From the NCBI GenBank assembly GCA_005879095.1, contig VBLM01000218.1, positions 5,577 through 19,761 on the forward strand: 14,185 nt of DNA. The letters run 5' to 3'. Origin of the DNA: Deltaproteobacteria bacterium (GTDB lineage Bacteria > Myxococcota > Myxococcia > Myxococcales > 40CM-4-68-19). Below the pieces are notes generated by a model that saw only the letters and a list, made by a program, of their open reading frames with translations, made no database searches and was not told the DNA's origin. The position numbers and the translations under genes were made by a program. Positions 7,190 to 14,185 of this stretch are shown here, piece by piece. Numbering within the stretch: position 1 is the stretch's first letter; each line of letters starts with the position of its first letter.

Positions 7190-7737
7190 ATGACTGTATC
7201 GAGCGACCGGAGCATCGGAGGAGCGAGAGCGCCTGCCTGGCAAGCCTTCCAGATCCTGCACTGGGGTTCGTAGCGGCGCCGATCCTCATGCGTGCAGACA
7301 AGTTCCTCAACCTCCTGACCACCTGGGACAAGTATCTCGCTCCTTCCTACCTGAGCCTCTCGCCGCTGAGCGCGGCTGCGACCATGCGCGCCGTGGGTGT
7401 CGTCGAGATCATCGCCGGGCTCGTCGTCGCCTTGAAGCCCCGAATTGGAGCCTACGTCGTCGCGGCCTGGCTGGCCGGCATCATCCTCGATCTCCTCCTC
7501 GTCGGTGGCTACTACGACGTGGCGCTGCGCGACTTCGGTCTCTTCCTGGGCGCGCTTGCACTTGGGAGGTTGAGCGAAACTACGACCGCGGAAGACCGGA
7601 GCGGGCCGCCTGAGTCGAGGTCGTGCCTGAACTACCATGTCCAGACACGTGCGCGCCTCCTTCGTCGTGTCCAACCCCGCGCTTCATTGAGCCGATCAAG
7701 ATGGAATGGCGCGCACCAACGGCTCGGCCTATCCTGA
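7190..7737 (+). pseudogene. DoxX-like membrane protein with a one-base frameshift
   Basis: Two frames must be joined to make the protein. From ATG 7190, MTVSSDRSIGGARAPAWQAFQILHWG ends at TAG 7271-7273. The next frame supplies FVAAPILMRADKFLNLL, then TTWDKYLAPSYLSLSP, GVVEIIAGLVVALKPRIGAY and YYDVALRDFGLFLGALALGRLS. Restoring one G to the GGGG run at 7263-7266 gives an uninterrupted HWGFVAAPI, as I recall for this family of small four-helix membrane proteins. The DKF, WDKYLAP, EIIAG and YYDVALRDFGL signatures are intact, so decay is recent or the shift is a sequencing error. The frame runs to TGA 7735-7737, but the last 50 residues after LGRLSE look non-native; a TGA at 7611-7613 in another frame may be the ancestral stop. 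The downstream piece alone could start at ATG 7288. Function is unknown. Confidence 0.7.
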
Positions 7738-8108
7738 CGGGAAAGGGATCGGCCATGAATATCTTTGACCCGCTGGCTGCCGCGGCGCTGTACGACCGTC
7801 ATTCGGACAAGCTTAGACGCGAAATCGGCACGCAAAACGGGGGCGGTAGTCGCGGCCTCGGGGATCTCATCGATCGCAGATGGATCGCGAGAGCGATTGA
7901 AGTCTGGTAGAACGAGGGCGGCCAGTGCGCTGAAGAGCGCAAGCGACGTCTGGTGGCGGTGGACACTGCGCAGCTGACGCAGTGATCCTCCGCACGCGAG
8001 CGAGCCCATTGCCCGGACCGATCGAAACGTGTACGCGCAGTGCGATGCGCTCGCCGGAGACGAGGCGGTCGCGATCGCTCAGTGCCTGCGCTCAGCCCAG
8101 CGGCCTCG

Positions 8109-8153
8109 TTGCCAAGGCGAAGGTCGCCGGTTCGAACCCGGTGTTCCGCTCCA
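8109..8153 (+). other. 3' half of tRNA-Gly(GCC); likely attachment-site scar
   Basis: Starts with the anticodon loop TTGCCAA (anticodon GCC), followed by GGCGA, AGGTC, the T arm GCCGGTTCGAACCCGGT, acceptor GTTCCGC, discriminator T and encoded CCA at 8151-8153. The bases before the loop (GCCTCG) do not pair with GGCGA, and no matching GCGGAAC acceptor strand is in place upstream, though GCTCAG strings occur near 8077 and 8091. It is 45 bases long, exactly like the fMet fragment, and breaks at the same point of the tRNA. A second integration scar at a different tRNA is the simplest reading. Confidence 0.7.
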
Positions 8154-8157
8154 AATT

Positions 8158-8194
8158 GCCCGGATTCCGAGAAGTTATGGGGTCCGGGCTTTTT
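8158..8194 (+). terminator. Rho-independent terminator after tRNA-Gly fragment
   Basis: GCCCGGA (8158-8164) pairs perfectly with TCCGGGC (8183-8189) and is followed directly by TTTTT. It begins 5 bases after the CCA, as for a native tRNA terminator, implying that the right side of the fragment is the original chromosomal flank. Confidence 0.8.
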
Positions 8195-8227
8195 GCTGCC
8201 GTAGTTCAGCGAAGGCGACGGTCGGGG
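8195..8227 (+). other. Scrambled tRNA-like remnant (tRNA-Thr-like)
   Basis: GCTGCCGTAGTTCAG resembles the acceptor and D-stem start of bacterial tRNA-Thr genes. It is followed within a few bases by GGTCGGGGGTTCGATC, a variable-loop and T-arm signature. The whole anticodon arm and the 3' acceptor strand are missing, so it cannot fold into a tRNA. It looks like an internally deleted tRNA gene that once stood downstream of tRNA-Gly. Confidence 0.4.
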
Positions 8228-8583
8228 GTTCGATCGAATCGCGCAAGCCGCGAGAATCATTCGACTCACGAATCGCGTTTGAGGCCTGAGTGCAGGGCTG
8301 GGCACATGCCGGGCACATGAACAGTCATTCAGTCGTGCAGTGTCTTTGAATAAATGCCAGCACGTCTCTCGGACTATTCTCAAGCGCCTTGACCGACGAA
8401 CGCTGTTCCTCATGCTTCGCGCATAATCGTCTTGCGCTGCACTCAGGAATTGCTCCGACGGCTGCGCCCCGCACCTGCCGACATCATCGCGAACGACGCC
8501 TCGTGCCGGCGGCGAAACATGGCATTTCTAGAAGGGCAACAGGTTCACGACGCAAAAGAACGTCATGTCGGTGTGCGGTGCAA

Positions 8584-9141
8584 TTACGTCTTTGGGGGTT
8601 CCAGCGAGCGGGTCCAGAAACCGCGCGTTCCGCGGAGAATGGCCGCGCTCAGTCCCTCGTCGTCGACCGCCCGCGCCAGCGCCAGCTCGCCCACCATCCC
8701 GGCCAGGAGCGCAAACCGTGCTTCCCGCCTCGCGCCGGGCACGAGCTGCCCGATGCGCGCGAGCGCGCTGCGAACGCCGTCAGTGTACGTCTGCCGCACC
8801 GCCGCAGGCTGGCGCGCCATGTCCGAGGCGAGCGCGGGCAGCGGGCATCCCGCGCCCGGGGCGTCGCGGTGCGCCTCGCTCAAGTAGCCGCGCAGCACCG
8901 CCTTGGCCGACGCGGACGACTCGCGGGCCAGCCCCGATTCCGCGAACGCCGCCGCGCACGCTTCCGCGGCCAGCGCCTCCTTGCTCTCGAAATGGCGGTA
9001 GAAGCCGCCGTCCGTCATGCCCAGGCTCGCCATCACTTCGCTGACAGAGGCCGCCTCGATGCCGCGCTCGCGAAAGAGCCGCGAGGCCGCCGCGACCGCA
9101 GTCCGGCGGGTGCGGGCTGCTTCCTCACGCGACCGGCGCAC
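8584..9141 (-). CDS. TetR/AcrR-family transcriptional regulator
   Basis: Encodes 185 residues. The N-terminal helix-turn-helix is typical: EEAARTRRTAVAAASRLF, then RERGIEAASVSEVMASLGMT and GGFYRHFESKEAL (residues 6-56). The C-terminal ligand domain has the short GCPLPALASDMAR element (98-110) found in the subgroup of TetR proteins that sense reactive or lipophilic small molecules next to oxidoreductases; Cys99 could be a sensor residue, which is speculative. I chose GTG 9141 because it places VRRSREEAARTRR at the normal distance before the first helix. It overlaps the end of the SDR gene by 17 bases. The open frame runs further upstream, but that part is antisense-frame noise over the SDR gene. 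It is co-transcribed with the SDR and is probably autoregulated through the palindrome at 9972-9995. Confidence 0.9.
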   Translation of the reverse strand: MRRSREEAARTRRTAVAAASRLFRERGIEAASVSEVMASLGMTDGGFYRHFESKEALAAEACAAAFAESGLARESSASAKAVLRGYLSEAHRDAPGAGCPLPALASDMARQPAAVRQTYTDGVRSALARIGQLVPGARREARFALLAGMVGELALARAVDDEGLSAAILRGTRGFWTRSLEPPKT

Positions 9142-9958
9142 GCGGCCCGCCTGCTGAGTCGAGTTGGAACGACTTGCGGAGAGCGCCGTCGAAAACGCCC
9201 GCCGGCATGAACCGGCGCAGCCGCGCCAACAGGCCGGCGCGCTTGCCCACCGGGTAACGCAAGCGGGGCTTCGCCGCCGTCGCCGCTTGCAGCACCGCCT
9301 CGGCCACCAGCGATGGATCGTCGCCGGCGCTGACGTTGGCGCGCACGCCCTCTCGCGCGCGGTCCCTGGCCGCCGCGTAGTCCTCGACCGGCCTGGCCGC
9401 GGACACGCTGCTGCTTTCGATGCTGGTGCGCATCCACGAGGGCTCGACCAGCGCGGCGCGAACGCCCAGCGTGCGGGTCTCGTGATCGAGCGACTCGGCC
9501 AGTCCCTCCAGCGCATGCTTGGAGGCCGCGTAGAACCCCATGAACGGGCCGGGCAAGAAGCCCAGGACGCTGCTGATGAAGACGATGCGTCCGCTCCTCT
9601 GCGCCCGCATCGCCGGCAGCACCGCCTGCGTCATGCGGGCGGCCCCGAAGAAGTTCACCTCGAACAGGTCGTGCGCCTGATCCAGCGAGGTCTCTTCGAC
9701 CGCGCCATTCACCGCGCCTCCGGCGTTGTTGACCAGGAGGTCGATCCGGCCGGCCCTGGCCAGCACCTCGCGGACGGCCGCCTCGATCGATGCGGCGTCC
9801 CGCACGTCCAGCAGCACCCGCTCCACCCCCGCGGGCACGGCGCCCGCCGCGGACCTGGCCGTCCCGAAGACGCGATATCCGGCTGCGACCAGCGCCGCGG
9901 CGGTCGCGTTTCCGATCCCGGACGAGACCCCTGTCACGACTGCGACTGGCTTCGGCAT
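9125..9958 (-). CDS. Short-chain dehydrogenase/reductase (SDR)
   Basis: Encodes 277 residues, complete. The Rossmann cofactor motif TGVSSGIG lies at 9-16, LDVRD at 50-54, NNAG at 77-80, and the catalytic set Asn102, Ser130 (FISS) and Tyr143-Lys147 (YAASK). All active-site residues are present, so it should be an NAD(P)H-dependent oxidoreductase. Arg35 (GTARS) after the second strand suggests NADP(H). The C-terminal 60 residues (YPVGKRAGLLARLRRFMPAGVFDGALRKSF) match the subgroup often annotated as oxidoreductases acting on lipophilic carbonyl or hydroxyl compounds. The substrate is not readable. The ATG at 9958 follows CAGGGAGC at a proper distance; a longer open frame to 10054 has no ribosome site and would run across the operator. 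First gene of an operon with the TetR regulator. Confidence 0.93.
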   Translation of the reverse strand: MPKPVAVVTGVSSGIGNATAAALVAAGYRVFGTARSAAGAVPAGVERVLLDVRDAASIEAAVREVLARAGRIDLLVNNAGGAVNGAVEETSLDQAHDLFEVNFFGAARMTQAVLPAMRAQRSGRIVFISSVLGFLPGPFMGFYAASKHALEGLAESLDHETRTLGVRAALVEPSWMRTSIESSSVSAARPVEDYAAARDRAREGVRANVSAGDDPSLVAEAVLQAATAAKPRLRYPVGKRAGLLARLRRFMPAGVFDGALRKSFQLDSAGGPRAPVA

Positions 9959-9971
9959 GTCTGCTCCCTGT

Positions 9972-9995
9972 TTTAGATGGCGGACGCCATCTAAA
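9972..9995. promoter_or_regulatory. Perfect 24-bp palindrome; probable TetR operator
   Basis: TTTAGATGGCG, two central bases GA, then CGCCATCTAAA: two 11-base arms with no mismatch. It ends 14 bases before the SDR start, next to its Shine-Dalgarno, and lies about 100 bases before the divergent DUF302 gene. TAGATGGCG-type dyads are known operators of TetR-family repressors that control neighbouring SDR genes. Binding by the TetR protein of this operon would block SDR-TetR transcription. An effect on the DUF302 operon is possible. Confidence 0.85.
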
Positions 9996-10095
9996 TGAGA
10001 AGATGCCGGCCCCGCCGTCCGGATTCGGGAGCATCGTCTTCCGGCGACGTGCATCGCTCATGTACGGCGATCCACAGCGCGAAAGGAGAATGAGG

Positions 10096-10551
10096 ATGGG
10101 GACGACCACGCGCACGAGCCGGATGATTGCGGTGGAGCACATTCGCGTCCACACGGCGCGGCCTTTCGCGGAGGTCGTGCGAGGCATCGAAGCGGAGATC
10201 GGAGTGTTCGATGCAGGGGCCCTACAGGCGAAGGCGCCCGGTGAGGTGCTGGGTGCCATCGCCGCGATGGCGGGACGCAGCGGGTTGATGCGCTTCGCGG
10301 CCCTCGATCACGGTGCGATCCTGCGCGCGCAGGGGAAGCCCGCGTTGGCCGTGCGCTTCCTGATCGGCCATCCGTTGACGGCGGCGCGGATGACGCAGCA
10401 CGGGATCGGCACCGGCCTCTACGCGCCGCTCAGCCTGCTGGTGGCCGGCGACGAGGGCGGCACCTCTCTCGAGTACGACCGGCCCTCGACGCTCTTCGGT
10501 CAGTTCGAGGATCCCGGCATCGACGAAGTGGCTCGCGAGCTCGACGAGTAG
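10096..10551 (+). CDS. DUF302 domain protein
   Basis: Encodes 151 residues. The conserved C-terminal part of DUF302 is clear: QHGIGTGLYAPLSLLVAGDE (101-120), then GGTSLEYDRPSTLFGQFEDP (121-140) and IDEVARELDE. The N-terminal half (HIRVHTARPFAEVVRGIEAEIG) gives the first strand and helix of this small alpha/beta domain. The role of DUF302 proteins is not established. No signal peptide is seen, so it is probably cytoplasmic. Two in-frame ATGs compete: 10090 lies directly after AAGGAG with one base between, while 10096 has a 7-base spacing and was chosen. The gene ends 20 bases before the thioesterase, so both form an operon. The TetR palindrome lies upstream between this gene and the divergent SDR. 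Confidence 0.88.
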   Translation: MGTTTRTSRMIAVEHIRVHTARPFAEVVRGIEAEIGVFDAGALQAKAPGEVLGAIAAMAGRSGLMRFAALDHGAILRAQGKPALAVRFLIGHPLTAARMTQHGIGTGLYAPLSLLVAGDEGGTSLEYDRPSTLFGQFEDPGIDEVARELDE

Positions 10552-10571
10552 ATGGCCGCGCTGGTGGACCC

Positions 10572-11009
10572 ATGAGCGGAAAGAATTTCGAGAGGATGAG
10601 GGCGCAGGACCCGAGCAAGTTCGCGCCGCCAATCGCGCAGCTTGTCGGCATCCGCGCGGTTTCCTTCGACGAAGGAAAGGCGGTCCTTGAACTGGACGCG
10701 GAGGGCCGGCATGCCAATCCGATGGGCACGCTCCACGGCGGCGTCCTGTGCGACCTCGCCGATCTGGCGATGGGCGCCGCCTGCTACAGCACTCTCGAGG
10801 CCGGCGAATCGTTCACCACGCTCGAGCTCAAGATCAACTTTCTCAAGCCGATCTGGACCGGCCGGCTGACCGCGCGCGCGCAGGTGAAGAAGGGTGGCCG
10901 CACGGTCGCGTTTCTCGAATGCGACATCCGGGACGAGAAGAATTCGCTCGTGGCCTTCGTGACCAGCACGTGCATGGTCTTGCGCGGCGATACCGCCAAG
11001 GGCCGCTAG
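10572..11009 (+). CDS. PaaI-type hotdog-fold thioesterase
   Basis: Encodes 145 residues, the usual family length. The hotdog signature HANPMGTLHGGVLCDLADLAMG (47-68, written here in parts HANPMGTLHGG and VLCDLADLAMG) carries the HGG turn at 55-57 and Asp64 as the probable catalytic acid on the central helix. The strands TTLELKINFLKPI, GRLTARAQVKKGGRTVAFLECDI and AFVTSTCMVL complete the fold. Such proteins hydrolyse acyl-CoA thioesters in the cytoplasm, often aromatic or medium-chain acyl groups; the preferred substrate here is unknown. The ATG at 10572 is preceded by GGTGG. Second gene of the DUF302 operon, followed by a strong hairpin. A role together with the nearby SDR is plausible but not shown. 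Confidence 0.92.
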   Translation: MSGKNFERMRAQDPSKFAPPIAQLVGIRAVSFDEGKAVLELDAEGRHANPMGTLHGGVLCDLADLAMGAACYSTLEAGESFTTLELKINFLKPIWTGRLTARAQVKKGGRTVAFLECDIRDEKNSLVAFVTSTCMVLRGDTAKGR

Positions 11010-11015
11010 GGACCA

Positions 11016-11048
11016 GAGGCGGCGAACCCGCGAGGAGTTCGCCGCCTC
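11016..11048. terminator. Bidirectional terminator hairpin
   Basis: GAGGCGGCGAAC (11016-11027) pairs perfectly with GTTCGCCGCCTC (11037-11048) around a 9-base loop. It lies in the 50-base gap between the convergent thioesterase and esterase genes, so it can end transcription from both sides. There is no long T-run on either strand. Confidence 0.75.
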
Positions 11049-11059
11049 CGCGATTGACC

Positions 11060-12709
11060 TCAGTCGTCATCCCCATCGTCACCGCCGTTGTGCTCGGGCT
11101 TGCGGCAATCGAAGTTCGCTGCGTCGTCCGTGCTCCCGGATCCGCGGTAGACCGCAGTCCGGGGGTATGCGCACAGCGGCCGGGTACGCACGATGCCCTG
11201 CGCGGGCTGGTCGTTGACGTACTTCACCGCGACGATGCGCTTCGGCGGGACGCCTTCCTCCACCCAGCGCTCGAGCGCGCTCAAGATGTCGTTCTGCGCC
11301 GAGGGGTCGAGCGGCCTGGCCTGGGGGAGGGACTGACCGAACGAATTCGGGCCCGGCCCGCCACCGCAGTGCAGCATCCCCGGCGCCATGAAGAGGCGAT
11401 AGAACTCGCGGGCGTCGGGGTTCGCGGCCACCACCTCGTTGTAGTAGTCGACGGAGCTGAGCGCGGAGATCGCCGGATCCTCCCATCCGTGCCACTGGAT
11501 GATCTTTCCCTGGCGGTTGGCACGCCGGAAGTCGCCGAGCTCGGGGTCGATCGCGTTCATCGTCAGGGCGCCGCCAACCGGTTTTGCGTCGGCGCTCGCC
11601 ATGTCGGTATCGAAGTTGAAGGTGGAGAAGTCCCATACGCCGGGTGGCGGGATCTCGTGAATGAAACGGCCGAAGTAACCGTTCCCGAAAAATGCCTGGA
11701 TCGATGCACCTGGAACGGCGGGACCGGTGATCCACGCCCCCCAGGCGCCCGGCGCTGCCGCCGCGCTCGCGAACCAGCCGGGGAAGATCTGATCTCCGGT
11801 GCGCGGATTGCGCGCACCGCCCATGATCTTCCGGGCCGCCGTCACCTGTGCCGGCGTCAGGCAGCTCGGCCCATCGGTTGCGGCCGGACAGGCGATGCTC
11901 GCCGGGTCGAACGTGCATCGGCGCGGATCCTCCACGACGCCGTCGTTTTTGACGCTGTCGAGGGCGTCGCAGGTCGCGAGCGTCGCCGCCTGGATCGCGG
12001 CCAGCTTGCTGGCTGTGAGATAGGCGCCGGCCGTGTTGAACAACGCCTGCTCGTTCCAGATGAAGCCGGCAAAGAGATGCGTCCAGTCATGGGCGGGGGC
12101 GCCGACCAGGACTCCGTCATAGTCCTCGGGAAAACGCTGGATCTCCATCAGCGCCTGCCGTCCGCCGTTCGAGCAGGAGCTGAAGTACGAATGCGCAATC
12201 CGCCGACCGTAGAACGCGCGGATGATGTCCTTGGAGCGCGCCGCTTGGAGGTGTTTCGCGCGCCAGCCGAAGTCGGTGACCTTCTCGGGATGCCCGGGCG
12301 CGAAGTCGGCGGTCCCGACGGGATGTCCGGTATCCGTCGAGCCGCCCGCGTAGCCGCGTCGCAGCGCGTTGGCGATGCCGCCGTAGTTGACGGCGCCGGC
12401 ATAGCCGCCTTCGCCGGCCGAGAGGAACTTTCCGTTCCATCCGGCCGCCGGCATCCAGACTTCGAACACGATGCTCGAATCGCTGGTCGGCTTGATGATT
12501 CCCGCCACGCGGCATGCCGACGTGTCGATGGGCGGTGTGGGGCCAGGCGGATCGAAGGCCCCCGCCGCGACCAGCGCGGCGACGGTGATGGTGGTGTCCG
12601 GTAGGTGCAGGCTCGCGAGACTCTCGCAGGAGGCCGCTGCTGCGGAGCGCGACCAGAGAGCAGCCGCCGCAAACAAGAGCACTGATATTCCTCTTCCGAG
12701 GAGCTTCAT
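11060..12709 (-). CDS. Tannase/feruloyl esterase family protein (secreted)
   Basis: Encodes 549 residues, full family length. Residues 1-26 are a signal peptide (LLFAAAALWSRSAAAA), so it acts in the periplasm or outside. The alpha/beta-hydrolase fold has the family-specific CS-D-HC arrangement: Cys179-Ser180 in SSCSNGGRQ (nucleophile elbow), Asp411 in WHGWEDPAIS and His447-Cys448 in MLHCGGG; the two cysteines are expected to form the disulfide that joins the triad. A lid with a calcium-binding-type loop (KNDGVVEDPRRCTFDP) lies at 254-269. Family members cleave esters of hydroxybenzoic or hydroxycinnamic acids and related compounds; the substrate here is unknown. The protein ends in an acidic NGGDDGDDD tail. 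The ATG at 12709 follows CGGGGAA. It is downstream of the DUF6351 gene on the same strand, 126 bases away, probably one operon. Confidence 0.93.
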   Translation of the reverse strand: MKLLGRGISVLLFAAAALWSRSAAAASCESLASLHLPDTTITVAALVAAGAFDPPGPTPPIDTSACRVAGIIKPTSDSSIVFEVWMPAAGWNGKFLSAGEGGYAGAVNYGGIANALRRGYAGGSTDTGHPVGTADFAPGHPEKVTDFGWRAKHLQAARSKDIIRAFYGRRIAHSYFSSCSNGGRQALMEIQRFPEDYDGVLVGAPAHDWTHLFAGFIWNEQALFNTAGAYLTASKLAAIQAATLATCDALDSVKNDGVVEDPRRCTFDPASIACPAATDGPSCLTPAQVTAARKIMGGARNPRTGDQIFPGWFASAAAAPGAWGAWITGPAVPGASIQAFFGNGYFGRFIHEIPPPGVWDFSTFNFDTDMASADAKPVGGALTMNAIDPELGDFRRANRQGKIIQWHGWEDPAISALSSVDYYNEVVAANPDAREFYRLFMAPGMLHCGGGPGPNSFGQSLPQARPLDPSAQNDILSALERWVEEGVPPKRIVAVKYVNDQPAQGIVRTRPLCAYPRTAVYRGSGSTDDAANFDCRKPEHNGGDDGDDD

Positions 12710-12835
12710 GATTTTCCCCGTTGACGACGCCGATGTGATGAGAGCTCGAGTACGTGGCCTTCCGATTCGAACGACGACACCTTTACGCGACGGGTCGGAC
12801 TTCAGTCAAAAACTACAGCCGGGGCGACGTTGCCT

Positions 12836-14185
12836 TCAGTCCTCGTCGCCCTGGTCGTCGTCCTCACCTCCGCGCTGCGAGTAGTCCAGCCAAATGCCGG
12901 AGATCGGCTTCTGCTTGACACCGCGCCGGGACCAGTCGCAGACGCCTGAGGGGAAGATGGCGTGCAGTCGGTCGGTTTGCGCTGCCGTGAAAGCGACTGC
13001 GTAGTCGCTCGATTCGAAATTCTTGAGGCGGCATTTCATGACGTCGCCGGCAACGGCCGCGCCCGCCTCGATGCGCACCGTCGAATTGATCGGGAACAGC
13101 GTGTTGCAAACGCTGGGGCCGCTTCGCGTGAACGTCTCCTCGTGCTTCGTCCCGTTGGCCTCCCAGCACGCGTCCTTGACCAAGGCCGGCTTATTGCGGA
13201 TGACCTTTTCAGCGTACGACCCGCGCCCGACGTCGGCTGCGATGTTCTCGAGCCATTCGTTGTGCGCCCGCAGAGCGAGCTGGGCCAGGTTCACCCCGGT
13301 CGGCGCCGTGACCGGCGTCAGCCAGTTCACCTCGTTGGCGATGGTCCCGTTCGCCTTCATCAGTCGATCGAGCTTCGCAAACGTCCGGATGCGGGTATGG
13401 ATGTCGACGCCAGCCTCGGTGTAGATGCGGGTATCGATAATCGGCAGGGTGAGGTTCTGTCCCGACGTGACGACGCCGTCCCGGTACGCCCTTTCCAGTC
13501 CCTGCAGATTCGCCTCGCTGCGGTCGGGGATGTAGTTGCCATCGACGTCGAGGCCGCCGATCTTTTCGTTCAAGTCGAGGAACTCGTCGACGGTGATGGC
13601 CCCGGCTTTGAGCGCATTCAACCCGTACTGGACGCCGACATTGTCGAACACCGTCCGCGCGAAACCGGTCTGTGGGTCGGCACCGAAGACGTTGATCATG
13701 CCGTCGGTGAACGAGCCGCGGGCGCCGGTGGGGTTCGTCGTCGGATCGTAGCGCGCCGCCAGCGGAACGACGGCATCGAAGCCATTGAACGGGCTCACCC
13801 AGGTGTGGGCGAAACCGTTCCAGGTCACGCAGGTCGTCCTGGGAATACCGGTGGTCGCGACCGGGTACCCGTCCACCTTGGAGCGGCGCGACGCCGGCCA
13901 GTTGGCTGGATTGCTCGTGTGATCGAAGTAGTTGTTGAGCAGGCCGCAATCGGTGACATCGGGCAGGATCGAGACCAGGTCCGAATACGAGATCGCAGGC
14001 GTGATCGCATCGAGAAGCCCGGGATAATTCTGGGCGATGAAGTGCTGCTGCATCGATCCGCCGGAACCGCCCGAGCCGATGGTGAATCGTGGCACTCCAT
14101 ACTGCTCGGCGAAGTGCTCCTTGATCATCATCGTGGTCTCCGCGGAGACGACGAAGTCGCAGCCGTTGCCGAGGGTGTTCCGGGT
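12836..14185 (-). CDS. DUF6351 family protein, probable secreted hydrolase (5' end cut)
   Basis: The frame is open to the window edge and gives the last 449 residues; the start lies beyond 14185. The sequence GSGGSGGSMQQHFIAQNYPG holds a serine in a GxSxG-like elbow (Ser41 of the visible part), followed by LLDAITPAISYSDLVSILPD, which I recognise as the DUF6351 pattern, a group of alpha/beta-hydrolase-like extracellular proteins of about 700 residues. Several Cys residues and NxT/S-rich loops fit an exported protein. The C-terminus (CDWSRRGVKQKPISGIWLDYS) is followed by GGEDDDQGDED, a very acidic tail. Substrate and reaction are not established; neighbours suggest ester or oligomer hydrolysis. 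It is upstream of the tannase-family gene on the same strand. A signal peptide cannot be checked because the N-terminus is missing. Confidence 0.8.
   Translation of the reverse strand, partial: TRNTLGNGCDFVVSAETTMMIKEHFAEQYGVPRFTIGSGGSGGSMQQHFIAQNYPGLLDAITPAISYSDLVSILPDVTDCGLLNNYFDHTSNPANWPASRRSKVDGYPVATTGIPRTTCVTWNGFAHTWVSPFNGFDAVVPLAARYDPTTNPTGARGSFTDGMINVFGADPQTGFARTVFDNVGVQYGLNALKAGAITVDEFLDLNEKIGGLDVDGNYIPDRSEANLQGLERAYRDGVVTSGQNLTLPIIDTRIYTEAGVDIHTRIRTFAKLDRLMKANGTIANEVNWLTPVTAPTGVNLAQLALRAHNEWLENIAADVGRGSYAEKVIRNKPALVKDACWEANGTKHEETFTRSGPSVCNTLFPINSTVRIEAGAAVAGDVMKCRLKNFESSDYAVAFTAAQTDRLHAIFPSGVCDWSRRGVKQKPISGIWLDYSQRGGEDDDQGDED

Larger units (their letters stand above)
7738..8583. other. 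Gene-free region with tRNA-Gly fragment and scrambled tRNA
   Basis: No coding region is supported in these 846 bases. Possible frames here are short and lack domain sequence; those crossing 8109-8155 are translations of tRNA sequence. The region holds the tRNA-Gly 3' half (8109-8153), a textbook terminator (8158-8194) and a tRNA-like composite (8195-8227). It also has a pair of GGGCACATG direct repeats near 8309-8330. The stretch 8340-8583, downstream of the TetR gene, shows nothing I can name. Confidence 0.6.

Noticed and set aside
7087..7674. Minus-strand frame opposite the DoxX-like gene
   Set aside because: Low-complexity charged sequence with no family features; the plus strand encodes recognisable membrane segments.
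7623..7910. Plus-strand frame of 95 codons with RFIEPIK
   Set aside because: A faint likeness to the start of DNA-ligase domains (FIEPM) does not continue, there is no good ribosome site, and coding bias is weak.
7799..8413. Frames on both strands across 8109-8155 (for example EHRVRTGDLRLGNEAAG)
   Set aside because: They are translations of the tRNA-Gly fragment, a common source of spurious hypothetical proteins, with no coding bias outside it.
11060..12604. Long plus-strand frame opposite the tannase-family gene
   Set aside because: It is an antisense shadow of a high-GC gene; it lacks domain sequence, and the minus-strand protein has a signal peptide and a full catalytic set.

Overview
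The window is high-GC, bacterial DNA. Third codon positions are strongly G/C, GTG starts are used, and the two tRNA 3' fragments encode their CCA ends. The gene content (TetR/SDR pair, tannase-family esterase, DUF6351 protein, DUF302, DoxX-like membrane protein) fits an environmental proteobacterium, most likely a betaproteobacterium of the Burkholderiales type. That placement is an inference from gene content only.

Layout. Positions 1-1825 hold the tail of a small membrane protein (+) converging on a minus-strand pair: a secreted protein of unknown family and a SPASM-type radical SAM enzyme that starts inside the stop codon of the first gene (GTGA overlap). Positions 1826-4986 are mostly debris: the last 60 codons of an SDR oxidoreductase, a small unassigned minus-strand C-terminus, a rearranged RHS/YD-repeat protein with a truncated toxin tip, a piece of bacterial Ig-like repeats in another frame, and the 3' half of an initiator tRNA. 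A 22-bp motif occurs three times there, once inverted and twice direct. Positions 4987-6942 hold an intact orphan membrane histidine kinase (minus). Positions 7190-7737 hold a DoxX-like membrane protein with an apparent one-base frameshift. Positions 7738-8583 hold no gene that I can support, but contain the 3' half of a tRNA-Gly(GCC), a strong terminator and a scrambled tRNA-like sequence.

From 8584 to the end the genes are compact and intact. An SDR oxidoreductase and a TetR regulator form a minus-strand operon. A perfect 24-bp palindrome sits just before the SDR start and is the obvious operator. Divergent from them are a DUF302 protein and a PaaI-type thioesterase, closed by a bidirectional hairpin. 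The last two genes, both minus strand, are a DUF6351 protein (cut by the window edge) and a tannase/feruloyl-esterase-family protein. Both look like secreted ester hydrolases and both end in unusually acidic tails.

The overall picture is a stable chromosomal backbone interrupted by at least two integration scars at tRNA 3' ends, with an eroded element carrying polymorphic-toxin fragments. I found no integrase, transposase, CRISPR array, rRNA or complete tRNA. The best candidates for something undescribed are the coupled secreted-protein/radical-SAM pair and the 22-bp repeats around the eroded element.
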